A DNA stretch of 64,000 nt from Franconibacter helveticus LMG 23732. Its GTDB lineage: Bacteria > Pseudomonadota > Gammaproteobacteria > Enterobacterales > Enterobacteriaceae. Location of the stretch: the NCBI RefSeq assembly GCF_000463115.2, contig NZ_AWFX01000054.1:186434-250433 (forward strand), read 5' to 3'. The notes under the pieces were generated by a model. It saw only the letters and a list, made by a program, of their open reading frames with translations, had not been told where the DNA came from and ran no database searches. Of the stretch, positions 19,538 through 29,617 are shown piece by piece (the stretch's first letter is position 1; every line of letters begins with the position of its first letter). Position numbers and translations under genes: made by a program.

Positions 19538-20272
19538 TTAAACCATGTACATTCCGCCGTTGACGTGCAGTGTCTCACCAGTGATGTAACCTGCATCGTC
19601 AGAGGCTAAAAATGCAACCGCGCTGGCGATTTCTTTTGCGTCGCCTAAACGACCCGCAGGAACCTGCGCCAGAATACCCGCACGCTGATCGTCTGACAGC
19701 GCACGCGTCATGTCCGTTTCAATAAAACCCGGAGCAACAACGTTTACAGTAATACCGCGGGACGCGACTTCACGCGCCAGCGACTTACTGAAACCGATTA
19801 GACCCGCCTTCGCCGCAGCGTAGTTGGCCTGACCGGCATTTCCCATGGTACCGACCACAGAACCGATAGTGATAATACGACCGTGACGCTTCTTCATCAT
19901 AGCTCGCATTACCGCTTTTGACAGACGGAAAACCGATGACAGGTTGGTCTCCAGAATATCGTTCCACTCATCGTCTTTCATGCGCATCAGCAGATTATCG
20001 CGAGTGATCCCGGCATTATTAACCAGGATGTCCACTTCGCCAAACTCTGAGCGAATATTTTCCAGAACGGATTCAATAGATGCCGGATCGGTCACATTCA
20101 ACATCAGACCTTTACCCTGCGCGCCCAGATAATCGCTAATGGCCTGGGCTCCGCTCTCGCTGGTGGCTGTGCCGATAACCTTCGCGCCGCGAGCGACGAG
20201 CGTTTCAGCGATAGCACGGCCGATTCCACGGCTTGCGCCCGTAACCAGCGCGACTTTTCCTTCAAAACTCAT
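19538..20272 (-). CDS. fabG: 3-oxoacyl-ACP reductase FabG
   Basis: The NADPH-dependent keto-reduction step of fatty acid synthesis. 244 aa from MSFEGKVALV, with AGGA 5 nt upstream; this start matches E. coli, and the ATG eight codons earlier is not preferred. It is a short-chain dehydrogenase with GASRGIG at 12-18, NNAG at 85-88 and the catalytic Ser138, Tyr151 and Lys155. It follows fabD by 13 nt. Confidence 0.98.
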   Translation of the reverse strand: MSFEGKVALVTGASRGIGRAIAETLVARGAKVIGTATSESGAQAISDYLGAQGKGLMLNVTDPASIESVLENIRSEFGEVDILVNNAGITRDNLLMRMKDDEWNDILETNLSSVFRLSKAVMRAMMKKRHGRIITIGSVVGTMGNAGQANYAAAKAGLIGFSKSLAREVASRGITVNVVAPGFIETDMTRALSDDQRAGILAQVPAGRLGDAKEIASAVAFLASDDAGYITGETLHVNGGMYMV

Positions 20273-20285
20273 GGTTTTCCTCGTT

Positions 20286-21215
20286 TTATTGCGCAAGTGC
20301 CGCTGACAGGCTGGCAGGCTCGTTAATGGCTGCCGCCGTCAGGGTGTCAACAATACGTTTCGTCAGACCGGTCAACACTTTGCCCGGCCCCACTTCATAA
20401 AGCTGCGTAACGCCCTGAGACGCCATAAACTCAACGCTCTTCGTCCACTGGACAGGGCTATAAAGCTGGCGAATCAGCGCATCGCGAATGGCGTCAGGCG
20501 CCGTTTCGCATTTCACATCCACATTATTCACGACCGGAATTTGCGGCGCGTTAAAAGTAATTTTTTCAAGCTCTGCCGCGAGTTTTTCCGCTGCTGGCTT
20601 CATCAATGCGCAATGCGACGGCACACTGACTGGCAGTGGTAAAGCGCGCTTGGCGCCGGCAGCTTTACAGGCTGCGCCCGCACGTTCAACCGCCTCTTTT
20701 TGACCGGCGATAACCACCTGCCCCGGCGAGTTGAAGTTCACCGGGGAGACGACCTGCCCCTGTGCCGCTTCTTCGCACGCCTTAGCGATTGACTCATCAT
20801 CCAGACCAATGATCGCTGACATGGCGCCTGTGCCTTCCGGCACCGCTTCCTGCATAAATTTGCCACGTAGCTCGACCAGACGAACCGCATCAGCGAAATT
20901 CAGCACGCCTGCGCATACCAGCGCCGAGTATTCGCCAAGGCTGTGTCCTGCCATCATGACAGGCGCTTTACCGCCCTGCTGCTGCCATACGCGCCACAGG
21001 GCGACGGAGGCCGTCAGCAGCGCCGGCTGGGTTTGCCAGGTTTTGTTAAGCTCTTCAGCAGGGCCATTCTGGACCAGCGCCCATAAGTCGTAGCCCAGCG
21101 CAGCGGAAGCTTCGCGGAACGTTTCCTCAATAACCGGAAACTCAGCGGCCATCTCAGAGAGCATGCCCACGGCCTGGGAACCCTGGCCTGGAAACACAAA
21201 AGCAGATTGCGTCAT
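20286..21215 (-). CDS. fabD: Malonyl-CoA:ACP transacylase FabD
   Basis: Loads malonyl groups onto ACP for chain elongation. 309 aa, as in E. coli. The N-terminal GQGSQ motif is followed by the nucleophile elbow GHSLGEY with Ser92, and the catalytic His lies in VPSHCALM. It sits 18 nt after fabH and 13 nt before fabG. Confidence 0.98.
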   Translation of the reverse strand: MTQSAFVFPGQGSQAVGMLSEMAAEFPVIEETFREASAALGYDLWALVQNGPAEELNKTWQTQPALLTASVALWRVWQQQGGKAPVMMAGHSLGEYSALVCAGVLNFADAVRLVELRGKFMQEAVPEGTGAMSAIIGLDDESIAKACEEAAQGQVVSPVNFNSPGQVVIAGQKEAVERAGAACKAAGAKRALPLPVSVPSHCALMKPAAEKLAAELEKITFNAPQIPVVNNVDVKCETAPDAIRDALIRQLYSPVQWTKSVEFMASQGVTQLYEVGPGKVLTGLTKRIVDTLTAAAINEPASLSAALAQ

Positions 21216-21233
21216 GTTTTTAATCCTTATTAA

Positions 21234-22187
21234 TCAAAAACGAACCAGCGCGGAACCCCAGGTAAAGCCGCCGCCGAAAGCTTCAAGCAGCACAAGGTGC
21301 CCTGGTTTGATGCGCCCGTCGCGCACGGCTTCATCCAGCGCGCTGGGAACTGAGGCGGCAGACGTGTTGCCATGTCTGTCCAGCGTCACCACGACATTGT
21401 CCATCGACATGCCAAGTTTTCTGGCAGTCGCGCTGATGATGCGCAGGTTAGCCTGATGCGGCACCAGCCAGTCAAGCGCAGCGCGATCGAGCTGGTTCGC
21501 TTCGAGCGTTTCGTCAACAATATGCGCAAGCTCGGTGACGGCGACTTTAAAGACTTCATTGCCCGCCATGGTTAAATAGGTAGCGCTATCCGGATTAAGG
21601 CGATCCTGATTCGGCAGGGTGAGTAACTCACCGTAGCTGCCATCCGCATGCAAATGCGTGGAGAGGATGCCTGGCTCTTCAGAAGGGCCGAGAACAACGG
21701 CGCCCGCGCCGTCGCCAAAAAGAATGATCGTGCCACGATCGTTAGGATCAAGCGTGCGCGCCAGCACGTCGGAGCCAATTACCAGCGCGTTTTTCGCCGC
21801 GCCGGATTTTACATACTGGTCGGCAATGCTTAAACCATAGGTAAAGCCTGCGCAGGCGGCGGCAACATCAAAAGCCGGGCAGCCTTTAATGCCGAGCAGC
21901 GCCTGAACCTGGCAAGCCGCGCTTGGGAAAGCGTGGGTCGCAGAGGTGGTGGCAACAATAATCAGGTCTATTTGATCTTTATCCACCTGGGCCATTTCAA
22001 GCGCTTTCAGCGCCGCCTGGGCACCCATAGTAGCAACCGTTTCGCCTGGCGCAGCAATGCGGCGTTCACGGATACCGGTACGCGTGACGATCCATTCGTC
22101 AGAGGTATCCACCATTTTTTCCAGATCGGCGTTAGTCCGCACTTGCTCGGGCAAATAGCTGCCTGTACCAATAATCTTTGTATACAT
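21234..22187 (-). CDS. fabH: 3-oxoacyl-ACP synthase III FabH
   Basis: Starts fatty acid synthesis by condensing acetyl-CoA with malonyl-ACP. 317 aa. The catalytic Cys112 is in AAACAGF; the His and Asn of the triad are in VPHQANLR and GNTSAAS. Downstream of plsX with a 79-nt gap in which I see no separate gene. Confidence 0.98.
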   Translation of the reverse strand: MYTKIIGTGSYLPEQVRTNADLEKMVDTSDEWIVTRTGIRERRIAAPGETVATMGAQAALKALEMAQVDKDQIDLIIVATTSATHAFPSAACQVQALLGIKGCPAFDVAAACAGFTYGLSIADQYVKSGAAKNALVIGSDVLARTLDPNDRGTIILFGDGAGAVVLGPSEEPGILSTHLHADGSYGELLTLPNQDRLNPDSATYLTMAGNEVFKVAVTELAHIVDETLEANQLDRAALDWLVPHQANLRIISATARKLGMSMDNVVVTLDRHGNTSAASVPSALDEAVRDGRIKPGHLVLLEAFGGGFTWGSALVRF

Positions 22188-22266
22188 GTACGCTCAGTCA
22201 CTCTTGGGTAATATACCCGCTTTGTTCAGGCCGTTTACGGAAAGCCGTACTGTCCGGTTTAGATAA

Positions 22267-23346
22267 TTAATTCTTTTCCGGCGTAATGTCGGGCTTATTG
22301 TCTTCCCGCAGCGCAAAACCGGCAGGGTATAAAGATTCCAGGCGCGCGGCAATCCGCTGAGGAACTTGCCGCTGCACCGCCTGCACTGCCTGCTCGATAG
22401 CGACAGCAAATGCTCGCTGATTGGCGGCTCCGTGGCTCTTAATTACGGTGCCGCGCAATCCTAACAGACAGGCGCCATTATACTGGTCGGGGTTGAGGTT
22501 ACTGAATCGCCTGGAGAGGCTTTTTTGTAACCAATGCTTTAATAAAATCCACCACCACGACCGTTTTTTTCCTTCGCCCTGCGATTTCAGCAGCGAAAGA
22601 AACATTCTTACCACCCCTTCCATCGTCTTGAGGGTGACGTTGCCGACAAAACCGTCGCAGACAAGCACATCGGTTTTACCGGTCAATAATTCATTGGCTT
22701 CAAGGTAACCAATGTAGTTAATTTCTGGCACCGTTTTGAGCCGTGTTGCCGCATCGCGAATGCTATCCAGCCCCTTGCTTTCTTCTTCGCCGATGTTCAG
22801 TAACGCCACGCGGGGACGTTGAATACCGAGCACCTCTTCGGCCATCACCGAGCCCATAATAGCGAATTGCGCAAGCATGGTGCTGTCGCAGTCGACATTA
22901 GCGCCTAAATCCAGCACTACCGTCTTACCTTTTTGCTGATGCGGCAAAACCGTCATTAACGCCGGTCGCTCAATGCCTTCGAGCGGTTTAAGCAAAAGTT
23001 TGGCAAGCCCCATTAGCGCGCCGGTGTTGCCTGCGCTAATGCAAGCTTGCGCGCGCCCTTCTTTAACCAGTTCCAGCGCAACACGCATGGAAGTGCCACG
23101 GCTGTTGCGTACGGCTTGTGAAGGTCGGACATCACTGGCGATAACCGATTCCGCAGGAATAATCTGCAACCTTGAACGTTGTTCAAAATCAGCTTTAGCG
23201 AGTAATGGCGTGATGGCGTCGGGATCGCCGACAAGAAGGAGATATAATTGCGAATTCGAGTCCAGTGCCTGCAGGGCTGCAGGCACTGTCACGGAGGGAC
23301 CGAAATCCCCACCCATGGCATCTAACGCAAGGGTTAGACGTGTCAA
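22267..23346 (-). CDS. plsX: Phosphate acyltransferase PlsX
   Basis: Makes acyl-phosphate from acyl-ACP for phospholipid synthesis (the PlsX/PlsY route). 359 aa. I start it at TTG ([16 protein letters not shown]), which matches the E. coli protein and has CCAGGCG 7 nt upstream; the frame is open 16 codons further to an ATG, but that is a non-conserved extension crossing an upstream hairpin. Conserved segments include [17 protein letters not shown] and VCDGFVGNV. The C-terminus differs from E. coli. Confidence 0.95.
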   Translation of the reverse strand: MTRLTLALDAMGGDFGPSVTVPAALQALDSNSQLYLLLVGDPDAITPLLAKADFEQRSRLQIIPAESVIASDVRPSQAVRNSRGTSMRVALELVKEGRAQACISAGNTGALMGLAKLLLKPLEGIERPALMTVLPHQQKGKTVVLDLGANVDCDSTMLAQFAIMGSVMAEEVLGIQRPRVALLNIGEEESKGLDSIRDAATRLKTVPEINYIGYLEANELLTGKTDVLVCDGFVGNVTLKTMEGVVRMFLSLLKSQGEGKKRSWWWILLKHWLQKSLSRRFSNLNPDQYNGACLLGLRGTVIKSHGAANQRAFAVAIEQAVQAVQRQVPQRIAARLESLYPAGFALREDNKPDITPEKN

Positions 23347-23401
23347 GGTATCGCCTGGTGACGTGAATCCCCCGCTTGCACGGGGAACTGACACTAAGCA
23401 G

Positions 23402-23419
23402 AATCACGCTTGCGCGTGA

Positions 23420-23421
<2 letters not shown>
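23402..23421 (-). repeat. Hairpin at the rpmF stop codon
   Basis: AATCACGC (23402-23409) pairs with GCGTGATT (23414-23421), loop GCAA on the RNA of the minus strand, a GNRA tetraloop. It includes two bases of the rpmF stop codon. There is no T-run, so it may mark an RNA processing or stability boundary rather than a terminator. Confidence 0.55.
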
Positions 23422-23605
<184 letters not shown>

Positions 23606-23609
23606 TCAA

Positions 23610-24131
23610 TTACTTACGCTTTAAACTGGCTAATACGGCAAATGGATTTGGTTTTTGTGCCTCTTCAGGCAGTTCGCCAAAGACCATGTCCGCCTCGGAC
23701 ACTTCACAGTGTTCAGAATCATGCACCGGAACTACAGGCAAGGCGAGGATGATTTCATCTTCCACCATTGCCAGCAGATCGATTTCACCGAATTCGTTAA
23801 CCTCAATCGGCTCATACGCTTCCGGGAGTGCTTCAGCCTGCTCGCTTGTGGCGACCGGACTGAAACAATAGGTTGTATGGACATCGTGGCTAAACGGCTT
23901 ACCGCAACGCTGGCATTCGAGCGTTACCGTCACCTTCGCATCGCCTTTTAATACAGCGAGACGCTGGTTATCGATAGCAAACGACATGACGCATTCCACA
24001 TCGCTGTCCACACTGACCACAGATTCGGCGACACGCTCAACCTGTTCAGGAGTATACATACCCTGGTAATCAAGGCGTTTTTGAGCCGTACGAACCGGAT
24101 CAAGAGTCAGGGGTAATTTTACCTTTTGCAT
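23610..24131 (-). CDS. yceD: YceD, DUF177 protein linked to rRNA accumulation
   Basis: 173 aa, identical in length to E. coli YceD. A CxxC pair lies in [10 protein letters not shown] and the second half is very acidic ([17 protein letters not shown]). DUF177 proteins have been linked to 23S rRNA accumulation in plants and bacteria, but the mechanism is unclear. It is the first gene of yceD-rpmF-plsX-fab and is divergent from yceF. Confidence 0.95.
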   Translation of the reverse strand: MQKVKLPLTLDPVRTAQKRLDYQGMYTPEQVERVAESVVSVDSDVECVMSFAIDNQRLAVLKGDAKVTVTLECQRCGKPFSHDVHTTYCFSPVATSEQAEALPEAYEPIEVNEFGEIDLLAMVEDEIILALPVVPVHDSEHCEVSEADMVFGELPEEAQKPNPFAVLASLKRK

Positions 24132-24167
24132 AGGGCGCGCATATTAACTTTGTAACGTCATAGAGTC

Positions 24168-24200
24168 AAAGAAAAAGGCAGTTTTCACTGTCCTTTTGCC
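24168..24200 (-). terminator. Intergenic terminator upstream of yceD (possible SraB-type small RNA end)
   Basis: AAAAGGCAGT (24173-24182) pairs with ACTG-T-CCTTTT (24187-24197, one bulged base), and on the minus strand a CTTTTTCTTT tract follows. It lies 41 nt before the yceD start, where no protein gene ends, so it should end a short RNA starting in the yceF-yceD gap. E. coli has the small RNA SraB in this gap. The match is by position only. Confidence 0.5.
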
Positions 24201-24270
24201 ATTTATTCGCACACAGGGCGGTCCTCAGTTTAAAATAGGGTATAACGAACCGCTATTTTGGCCGTAACCT

Positions 24271-24852
24271 ATGACCCCTGTCGTACTTGCTTCCACCTCC
24301 CCTTTTCGTCGCCAGTTGCTTGAAAAGTTAGGATTGCCGTTTATTACCGCCGCTCCTGAGGTGGATGAAACACCATTGCCGGGAGAAAACGCCCGTCAAT
24401 TAGTATTAAGGCTCGCCAGCGCAAAAGCGCAAGCTCTGGCGAAACAATTTCCCGCACATTTGATTATCGGCTCCGACCAGGTCTGCGTACTGGAAGGCCA
24501 GATAACCGGCAAGCCGCATAACGAACAAAACGCTATTGCCCAGCTTCGTAAAGCCCGTGGAAATATCGTCTCGTTTTATACCGGCCTTGCTTTATATAAC
24601 TCCGCAAACGGCAATTTGCAGCGTGAATGCGAACCTTTTGACGTCCATTTCCGGCATCTCAGCGATGCGGAGATTACGGGCTATGTCCGCCTTGAGCGGC
24701 CTTTCCAGTGCGCCGGCAGTTTTAAAAGCGAGGGTCTCGGGATAGCGCTTTTCGAGCGGCTCGAGGGACGCGATCCTAATACGCTGATAGGTTTACCGCT
24801 TATCGCGCTCTGCGCGATGTTGCGCCACGAAGGCTACAATCCGCTGCTATAA
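24271..24852 (+). CDS. yceF: Maf-family 7-methyl-GTP pyrophosphatase YceF
   Basis: A nucleotide pyrophosphatase of the Maf family; the E. coli protein hydrolyses m7GTP, a house-cleaning role. 193 aa. The N-terminal [11 protein letters not shown] phosphate-binding motif is followed by catalytic Asp69 in IGSDQV and later KSEGLG. The start has no obvious ribosome binding site, but no other start fits the family N-terminus. Convergent with rluC. Confidence 0.95.
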   Translation: MTPVVLASTSPFRRQLLEKLGLPFITAAPEVDETPLPGENARQLVLRLASAKAQALAKQFPAHLIIGSDQVCVLEGQITGKPHNEQNAIAQLRKARGNIVSFYTGLALYNSANGNLQRECEPFDVHFRHLSDAEITGYVRLERPFQCAGSFKSEGLGIALFERLEGRDPNTLIGLPLIALCAMLRHEGYNPLL

Positions 24853-24874
24853 AAAACTCCGCCGCAGCGGAGTT
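24851..24874 (-). terminator. Terminator of rluC
   Basis: AACTCCGC (24855-24862) pairs with GCGGAGTT (24867-24874). On the minus strand a TTTTTT run follows. It begins 2 nt after the rluC stop and also overlaps the end of yceF on the other strand. Confidence 0.85.
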
Positions 24875-24876
24875 GG

Positions 24877-25830
24877 TTATATCGCTTCGCGTAGAACTTT
24901 CAGGCATCGGCGCAGCTGATCATCCAGCGGCGCTTCAACCCGCATCGTTTCGCCAGTATGCGGATGCTCGAAACGCAGCGCCGCCGCGTGCAGGAACAAG
25001 CGATTCAACCCGGTTCCCGCCAGTTGGCGATCAAACTCGCGATCGCCATAACGATCGTCGAATGCAATAGGATGGCCGGCGTGCTGGGTATGTACGCGGA
25101 TCTGGTGCGTACGCCCGGTAACCGGACTGCAACGCACAAGCGTCGCGTTCGCGTAACGCTCTTCTACTTTAAAGCGTGTTTGAGAAGGTTTTCCTTCCTG
25201 ATTGACGCGCACGATACGTTCGCCGCTCTGGAGAATGTTTTTAAGCAGCGGCGCCTGCACGACTTTGACATGCGACTGCCACTGCCCGCGCACCAGAGCG
25301 AGATAATCCTTCTGCATCCCTTTTTCGCGCAGTTGCTCATGGAGCGAACGCAGCGCAGAACGCTTTTTGGCCACCAGCAGCACGCCGGAAGTATCACGAT
25401 CGAGGCGATGCACCAGCTCAAGGAAACGCGCTTCGGGGCGCAGCGCGCGCAGCCCTTCGATGACGCCGAAGCTCAACCCGCTGCCTCCGTGAACGGCGGT
25501 GCCGGAAGGCTTATTCAGCACAAGGATATAATCATCTTCATAAATAATGACATCGCTTAATGCCGCCACTTTTTGCAGGTGCGGTGATACCGCCTCTTCT
25601 TCACGCTCGGCCACGCGAACAGGCGGGATGCGCACTTCGTCGCCCGCCTCGAGTTTGTATTCCGGCTTGATGCGTTTTTTGTTCACGCGCACTTCGCCTT
25701 TACGCAAAATGCGGTAAATCATGCTTTTTGGCACGCCTTTAAGCTGAGTACGCAAAAAGTTGTCAATACGTTGCCCGGCTTCGTCAGCGGAAACCGCAAC
25801 GATTTTTACGGATGGAGTCTCTGTTTTCAT
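24877..25830 (-). CDS. rluC: 23S rRNA pseudouridine synthase RluC
   Basis: Makes pseudouridines 955, 2504 and 2580 in 23S rRNA. 317 aa from MKTETPSVKI. An N-terminal S4 RNA-binding domain (about 20-80) is followed by the RluA-family catalytic domain with Asp144 in HRLDRDTSG. The ATG fourteen codons earlier is not conserved. It is divergent from rne across a 570-nt region, an old arrangement also found in E. coli. Confidence 0.96.
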   Translation of the reverse strand: MKTETPSVKIVAVSADEAGQRIDNFLRTQLKGVPKSMIYRILRKGEVRVNKKRIKPEYKLEAGDEVRIPPVRVAEREEEAVSPHLQKVAALSDVIIYEDDYILVLNKPSGTAVHGGSGLSFGVIEGLRALRPEARFLELVHRLDRDTSGVLLVAKKRSALRSLHEQLREKGMQKDYLALVRGQWQSHVKVVQAPLLKNILQSGERIVRVNQEGKPSQTRFKVEERYANATLVRCSPVTGRTHQIRVHTQHAGHPIAFDDRYGDREFDRQLAGTGLNRLFLHAAALRFEHPHTGETMRVEAPLDDQLRRCLKVLREAI

Positions 25831-26119
25831 GGGGGGCGATTCTAAATAGAGCACGCTGATAGCGCCACACATTTTTATGTGCTTATATTACTGGCAAACC
25901 GATTCTCACAGCTTATGTTTTCTGCGCTGGCGGTTAAAGCGTCAGCTGGAAATCAAAAAGTTAAAAAACTGTGAGTAACCCGGTGATAAATGGCAAAAGT
26001 CAGCTTGCTATAACAAGCCTGGCAATGGAATAATGTTGCCGTTTTCCGTGTTGAGACTTGTTAAGACAAGGAATTTTGCGGAATTACCAGTTTTGCCTGA
26101 ATGTCCATCCACGCAGCAA
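25831..26119. other. Proximal part of the rluC-rne intergenic region
   Basis: No gene is seen. Small inverted repeats are present: CTCACAG (25905-25911) with CTGTGAG (25969-25975), and GCTTG/CAAGC (26003-26018). By comparison with E. coli, the main rne start should lie near 26040, but I see no promoter good enough to call. Confidence 0.4.
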
Positions 26120-26400
26120 TGGCGTAAGACGTATTGAACTTTCAGGCAGTTAGCGGGCTGCGGGTTGCAGCCTGGCCGGTAAATGGAAGCGTCTCTGGAG
26201 AGTACTCCCAGGCTGTTCCTTTTTGATAATTGCGCTGTATTTCCAGTTGAAATACAGGCTACCGACACTCTGCGCCTCTTAAGCGTACGACAGCCGTGAG
26301 GTTGACGGCGTGAACAGTCACGAGGCCATCGGTTCACTCCCGGTCAACGTCACCATGCCCGCAGCTTTATCGTCAATGTAAGAATAACGAGTAAGTTACG
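26120..26400 (+). promoter_or_regulatory. rne 5' leader, RNase E autoregulatory element
   Basis: The roughly 280 nt before rne closely follow the E. coli rne leader (Rfam rne5 family): segments such as CGTAAGACGTATTGAACTTT, CTGGAGAGTA and GAGTAAGTTACG next to the start are kept. In E. coli the folded leader is bound by RNase E and controls decay of its own mRNA. High conservation of this non-coding stretch supports the same role. Confidence 0.8.
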
Positions 26401-29400
26401 ATGAAAAGAATGCTAATTAACGCAACTCAGCAGGAAGAGTTGCGTGTCGCCCTTGTTGATGGGCAACGCCTGTACGACCTGGATATTGAAAGCCCAGGGC
26501 ACGAACAGAAAAAAGCGAACATCTACAAAGGCAAAATCACTCGTATTGAACCCAGTCTTGAAGCCGCATTTGTTGACTATGGCGCTGAAAGACACGGTTT
26601 CCTCCCGTTAAAAGAAATCGCCCGCGAATATTTCCCCGCCAGCTACGCCTCCCATGGTCGTCCCAACATCAAAGATGTACTGCGCGAAGGCCAGGAAGTT
26701 ATCGTTCAGATTGATAAAGAAGAGCGCGGCAATAAAGGCGCGGCGCTGACCACCTTTATCAGCCTGGCGGGAAGCTATCTGGTGCTGATGCCGAATAACC
26801 CGCGCGCGGGCGGTATTTCGCGCCGGATCGAAGGCGACGATCGCACCGAATTAAAAGAGGCGCTTTCCAGCCTCGAATTGCCGGATGGCATGGGGCTGAT
26901 TGTGCGCACCGCAGGCGTCGGCAAATCCGCCGAAGCGTTGCAGTGGGACTTAAGCTTCCGCCTGAAGCACTGGGAAGCGATTCAGAAAGCCGCTGAAAGC
27001 CGCCCTGCCCCCTTCCTGATCCATCAGGAAAGCAACGTCATCGTTCGCGCGTTTCGCGATTACCTGCGCCAGGACATCGGCGAAATCCTCATCGATAACC
27101 CGAAAGTGCTTGAGCTGGCCCGCCAGCATATCGCCGCGCTGGGTCGTCCGGATTTCAGCAGCAAAATTAAGCTCTACACCGGCGAAATCCCGCTGTTCAG
27201 CCACTACCAGATCGAATCGCAAATCGAATCCGCCTTCCAGCGTGAAGTGCGTCTGCCTTCCGGCGGCTCGATTGTCATCGACACCACCGAGGCGCTGACC
27301 GCCATCGACATCAACTCCGCTCGCGCTACTCGCGGCGGCGATATCGAAGAAACGGCATTTAACACCAACCTGGAAGCGGCGGATGAAATCGCCCGTCAGC
27401 TGCGCCTGCGCGACCTCGGCGGCCTGATTGTCATCGATTTCATCGATATGACCCCGGTGCGCCATCAGCGCGCGGTCGAGAACCGCCTGCGCGAAGCGGT
27501 GCGCCAGGATCGCGCCCGCATACAGATTAGCCATATTTCCCGCTTCGGCCTGCTGGAGATGTCCCGCCAGCGCCTGAGCCCGTCACTTGGCGAGTCGAGC
27601 CACCACGTCTGCCCGCGCTGTAGCGGCACCGGCACCATCCGTGACAACGAATCGCTTTCTCTCTCCATTCTGCGTCTTATCGAAGAAGAAGCGCTGAAAG
27701 AGAACACGAAAGAAGTTCATGCCATCGTGCCTGTGCCCATCGCCTCTTATCTGCTGAACGAAAAACGCGAAGCGGTAAACGCGATTGAAAAACGTCAGGG
27801 CGGCGTGCGTTGCATCATCGTTCCTAACGATCAAATGGAAACCCCGCACTATTCCGTTCTGCGCGTACGCAAAGGCGAAGAGACGCCGACGCTCAGCTAC
27901 CTGTTGCCGAAGCTGCACGAAGAGGCCATGGCGCTTCCTTCTGACGAAGAGTACGCCGAACGTAAACGTCCTGAGCAGCCGGCGCTTGCTACTTTTGTCA
28001 TGCCGGATGTGCCGCCGATGCCGCAGGAAAGCGCGCCGGCAGAGAAACCAGCCGCGCCGAAAGCCCCTGTACAGCCGAAAGCGGAAAGCCATGCTCCGCA
28101 GTCTGGCTTTATGAGCCGCCTGGTCAGCGCCGTTAAAAAACTGTTCGCCGGTGAAAGCGCCAGTGAAGCGGTGGCTCAGCCAGAAGAGCAAAAAGCCCCT
28201 GTACAGGAAAAACCGCAGGAGCGTCGTAACAACCGCCGTCAGGGCCCGCGTCGCGAGCGCAACGAGCGTCCGAACCGCGAAGCCCGTGCTGAAAACGGCG
28301 AAGCGCGTGAAAATGCCCGTGAGGAAAACCGCCGTAATCGTCGCCAGGCGCAGCAGCAGAACGCCGAAGTGCGCGAAGTTCGCCAGCCGGTTGCGGAAGA
28401 AGCCGATAAAGCCAAGCCGCGTGACGAACAGCAGCCTCGCCGCGAGCGCAATCGCCGCCGTTCGGAAGAGAAACGCCAGGCTCAGCAGGAAGTGAAAGCG
28501 CTGACTCGCGAAGAAGCGCCGGAGCAGGAAGCCGAGCAGGAAGAACGCGTGCAGGTTATGCCGCGCCGCAAACCTCGCCAGCTCAGCCAGAAAATCCGCA
28601 TTGAGTCCGCTGAAGCCGCGCCGGTAGTGGATGAAGTTGTTGAAACCGCGCCGACTGCGGATGTCAGCACCAGCACCGAAGTGGCGACTATCCCTCTGCC
28701 TGCCGTCGTGGAAAGCGCTGTTGAGCAGGAAGAGCAAGGCGAAGGCCGCGCCGATAACGCCGGTATGCCGCGTCGCTCCCGTCGTTCGCCGCGCCACCTG
28801 CGCGTGAGCGGCCAGCGCCGCCGTCGCTATCGCGATGAGCGTTACCCCACCCAGTCGCCGATGCCGTTGACCGTTGCCTGCGCTTCGCCGGAAATGGCTT
28901 CCGGTAAAGTCTGGATCCGCTATCCGGTCGCCCGTGCGCAGGATGAAGTGCTGGAAGAGCAACTGGAGCAAGCGACCCCGGCAGTTGCTGAAGCGCCGGT
29001 TGAAGCGCCTGTCGCTGCCGCGGCGAACGTCCCGGCTGAAGAAGCGGTTGTGGTTGAACCGGCTGGCGAAGCTCAGGCCGAAGCGCCGCAGACGCCTGCA
29101 ATTGAAACGTCTCACCCGGAAGTTATCGAAAGCCCGGTAGACGCCCAGCCGAAGCTTATCGAACCGCAGGAAGAAGCGATTGCGGAACAGGTGATTGAAT
29201 CAGCCCAGCCGGCAACTGAAGAAGAGCCGGTTCGTGAAGCTCAGGCGGCGGAAATTGCCGAAACCGCACCGCTTTCCGTAGCGCCGCCAGAGCAGGATGA
29301 ACAGGTTCAGCCGCGTGAAGAGAAGCCGCAGCCGCAAGATGAGAAACCCGCTGAAGCGCATTCCGTCGCCATTCAGCAGGAAACTCAGGTTGGCCGCAGC

Positions 29401-29574
29401 TACGCCAGCGCGCCGATGACCCGCGCGCCAGCGCCGGAATATACCCCGGAACCGCCGCGTCACAGCGACTGGGTTCGTCCGGCCTTCGACTTTAGCGGTA
29501 AAGGTGCGGCGGGCGGTCACAGCGCCACCCACCATGCCTCTGCGCCTGCAACCCGTCCTCAAGCTGTAGAATAA
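26401..29574 (+). CDS. rne: Ribonuclease E
   Basis: The essential endoribonuclease of RNA decay and processing and the scaffold of the degradosome at the inner membrane. 1057 aa. The catalytic half (1-530) has an S1 domain (about 35-125), the metal-binding Asp303 and Asp346 and the zinc-link cysteines Cys404 and Cys407 (CPRC). The disordered half has an amphipathic membrane segment (about 565-585, [13 protein letters not shown]), Arg-rich RNA-binding stretches (about 600-700 and 790-815), an enolase-binding-like segment, Ala/Glu/Pro repeats and a C-terminal PNPase-binding tail ending in RPQAVE. It is preceded by the autoregulatory leader and followed by a terminator. Confidence 0.98.
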   Translation: MKRMLINATQQEELRVALVDGQRLYDLDIESPGHEQKKANIYKGKITRIEPSLEAAFVDYGAERHGFLPLKEIAREYFPASYASHGRPNIKDVLREGQEVIVQIDKEERGNKGAALTTFISLAGSYLVLMPNNPRAGGISRRIEGDDRTELKEALSSLELPDGMGLIVRTAGVGKSAEALQWDLSFRLKHWEAIQKAAESRPAPFLIHQESNVIVRAFRDYLRQDIGEILIDNPKVLELARQHIAALGRPDFSSKIKLYTGEIPLFSHYQIESQIESAFQREVRLPSGGSIVIDTTEALTAIDINSARATRGGDIEETAFNTNLEAADEIARQLRLRDLGGLIVIDFIDMTPVRHQRAVENRLREAVRQDRARIQISHISRFGLLEMSRQRLSPSLGESSHHVCPRCSGTGTIRDNESLSLSILRLIEEEALKENTKEVHAIVPVPIASYLLNEKREAVNAIEKRQGGVRCIIVPNDQMETPHYSVLRVRKGEETPTLSYLLPKLHEEAMALPSDEEYAERKRPEQPALATFVMPDVPPMPQESAPAEKPAAPKAPVQPKAESHAPQSGFMSRLVSAVKKLFAGESASEAVAQPEEQKAPVQEKPQERRNNRRQGPRRERNERPNREARAENGEARENAREENRRNRRQAQQQNAEVREVRQPVAEEADKAKPRDEQQPRRERNRRRSEEKRQAQQEVKALTREEAPEQEAEQEERVQVMPRRKPRQLSQKIRIESAEAAPVVDEVVETAPTADVSTSTEVATIPLPAVVESAVEQEEQGEGRADNAGMPRRSRRSPRHLRVSGQRRRRYRDERYPTQSPMPLTVACASPEMASGKVWIRYPVARAQDEVLEEQLEQATPAVAEAPVEAPVAAAANVPAEEAVVVEPAGEAQAEAPQTPAIETSHPEVIESPVDAQPKLIEPQEEAIAEQVIESAQPATEEEPVREAQAAEIAETAPLSVAPPEQDEQVQPREEKPQPQDEKPAEAHSVAIQQETQVGRSYASAPMTRAPAPEYTPEPPRHSDWVRPAFDFSGKGAAGGHSATHHASAPATRPQAVE

Positions 29575-29586
29575 GCCTCTGGCGTA

Positions 29587-29617
29587 AAAAAAAGCCGGTC
29601 ACAGACCGGCTTTTTTA
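29587..29617. terminator. Terminator of rne, overlapping the end of the LysR gene
   Basis: AAAGCCGGTC (29591-29600) pairs with GACCGGCTTT (29604-29613), followed on the plus strand by TTTTTTATT. On the other strand the LysR stop codon (29601-29599) lies within this hairpin. Confidence 0.92.

Noticed and set aside
26008-26337. 109-codon frame antisense to the rne leader (yceQ-like)
   Set aside because: Not called as a gene: conservation is better explained by the RNA element on the other strand. Kept as a finding for testing.
27583-29115. 510-codon open frame antisense to rne
   Set aside because: Phe/Arg-rich shadow of the low-complexity Ala/Glu/Arg region of RNase E.
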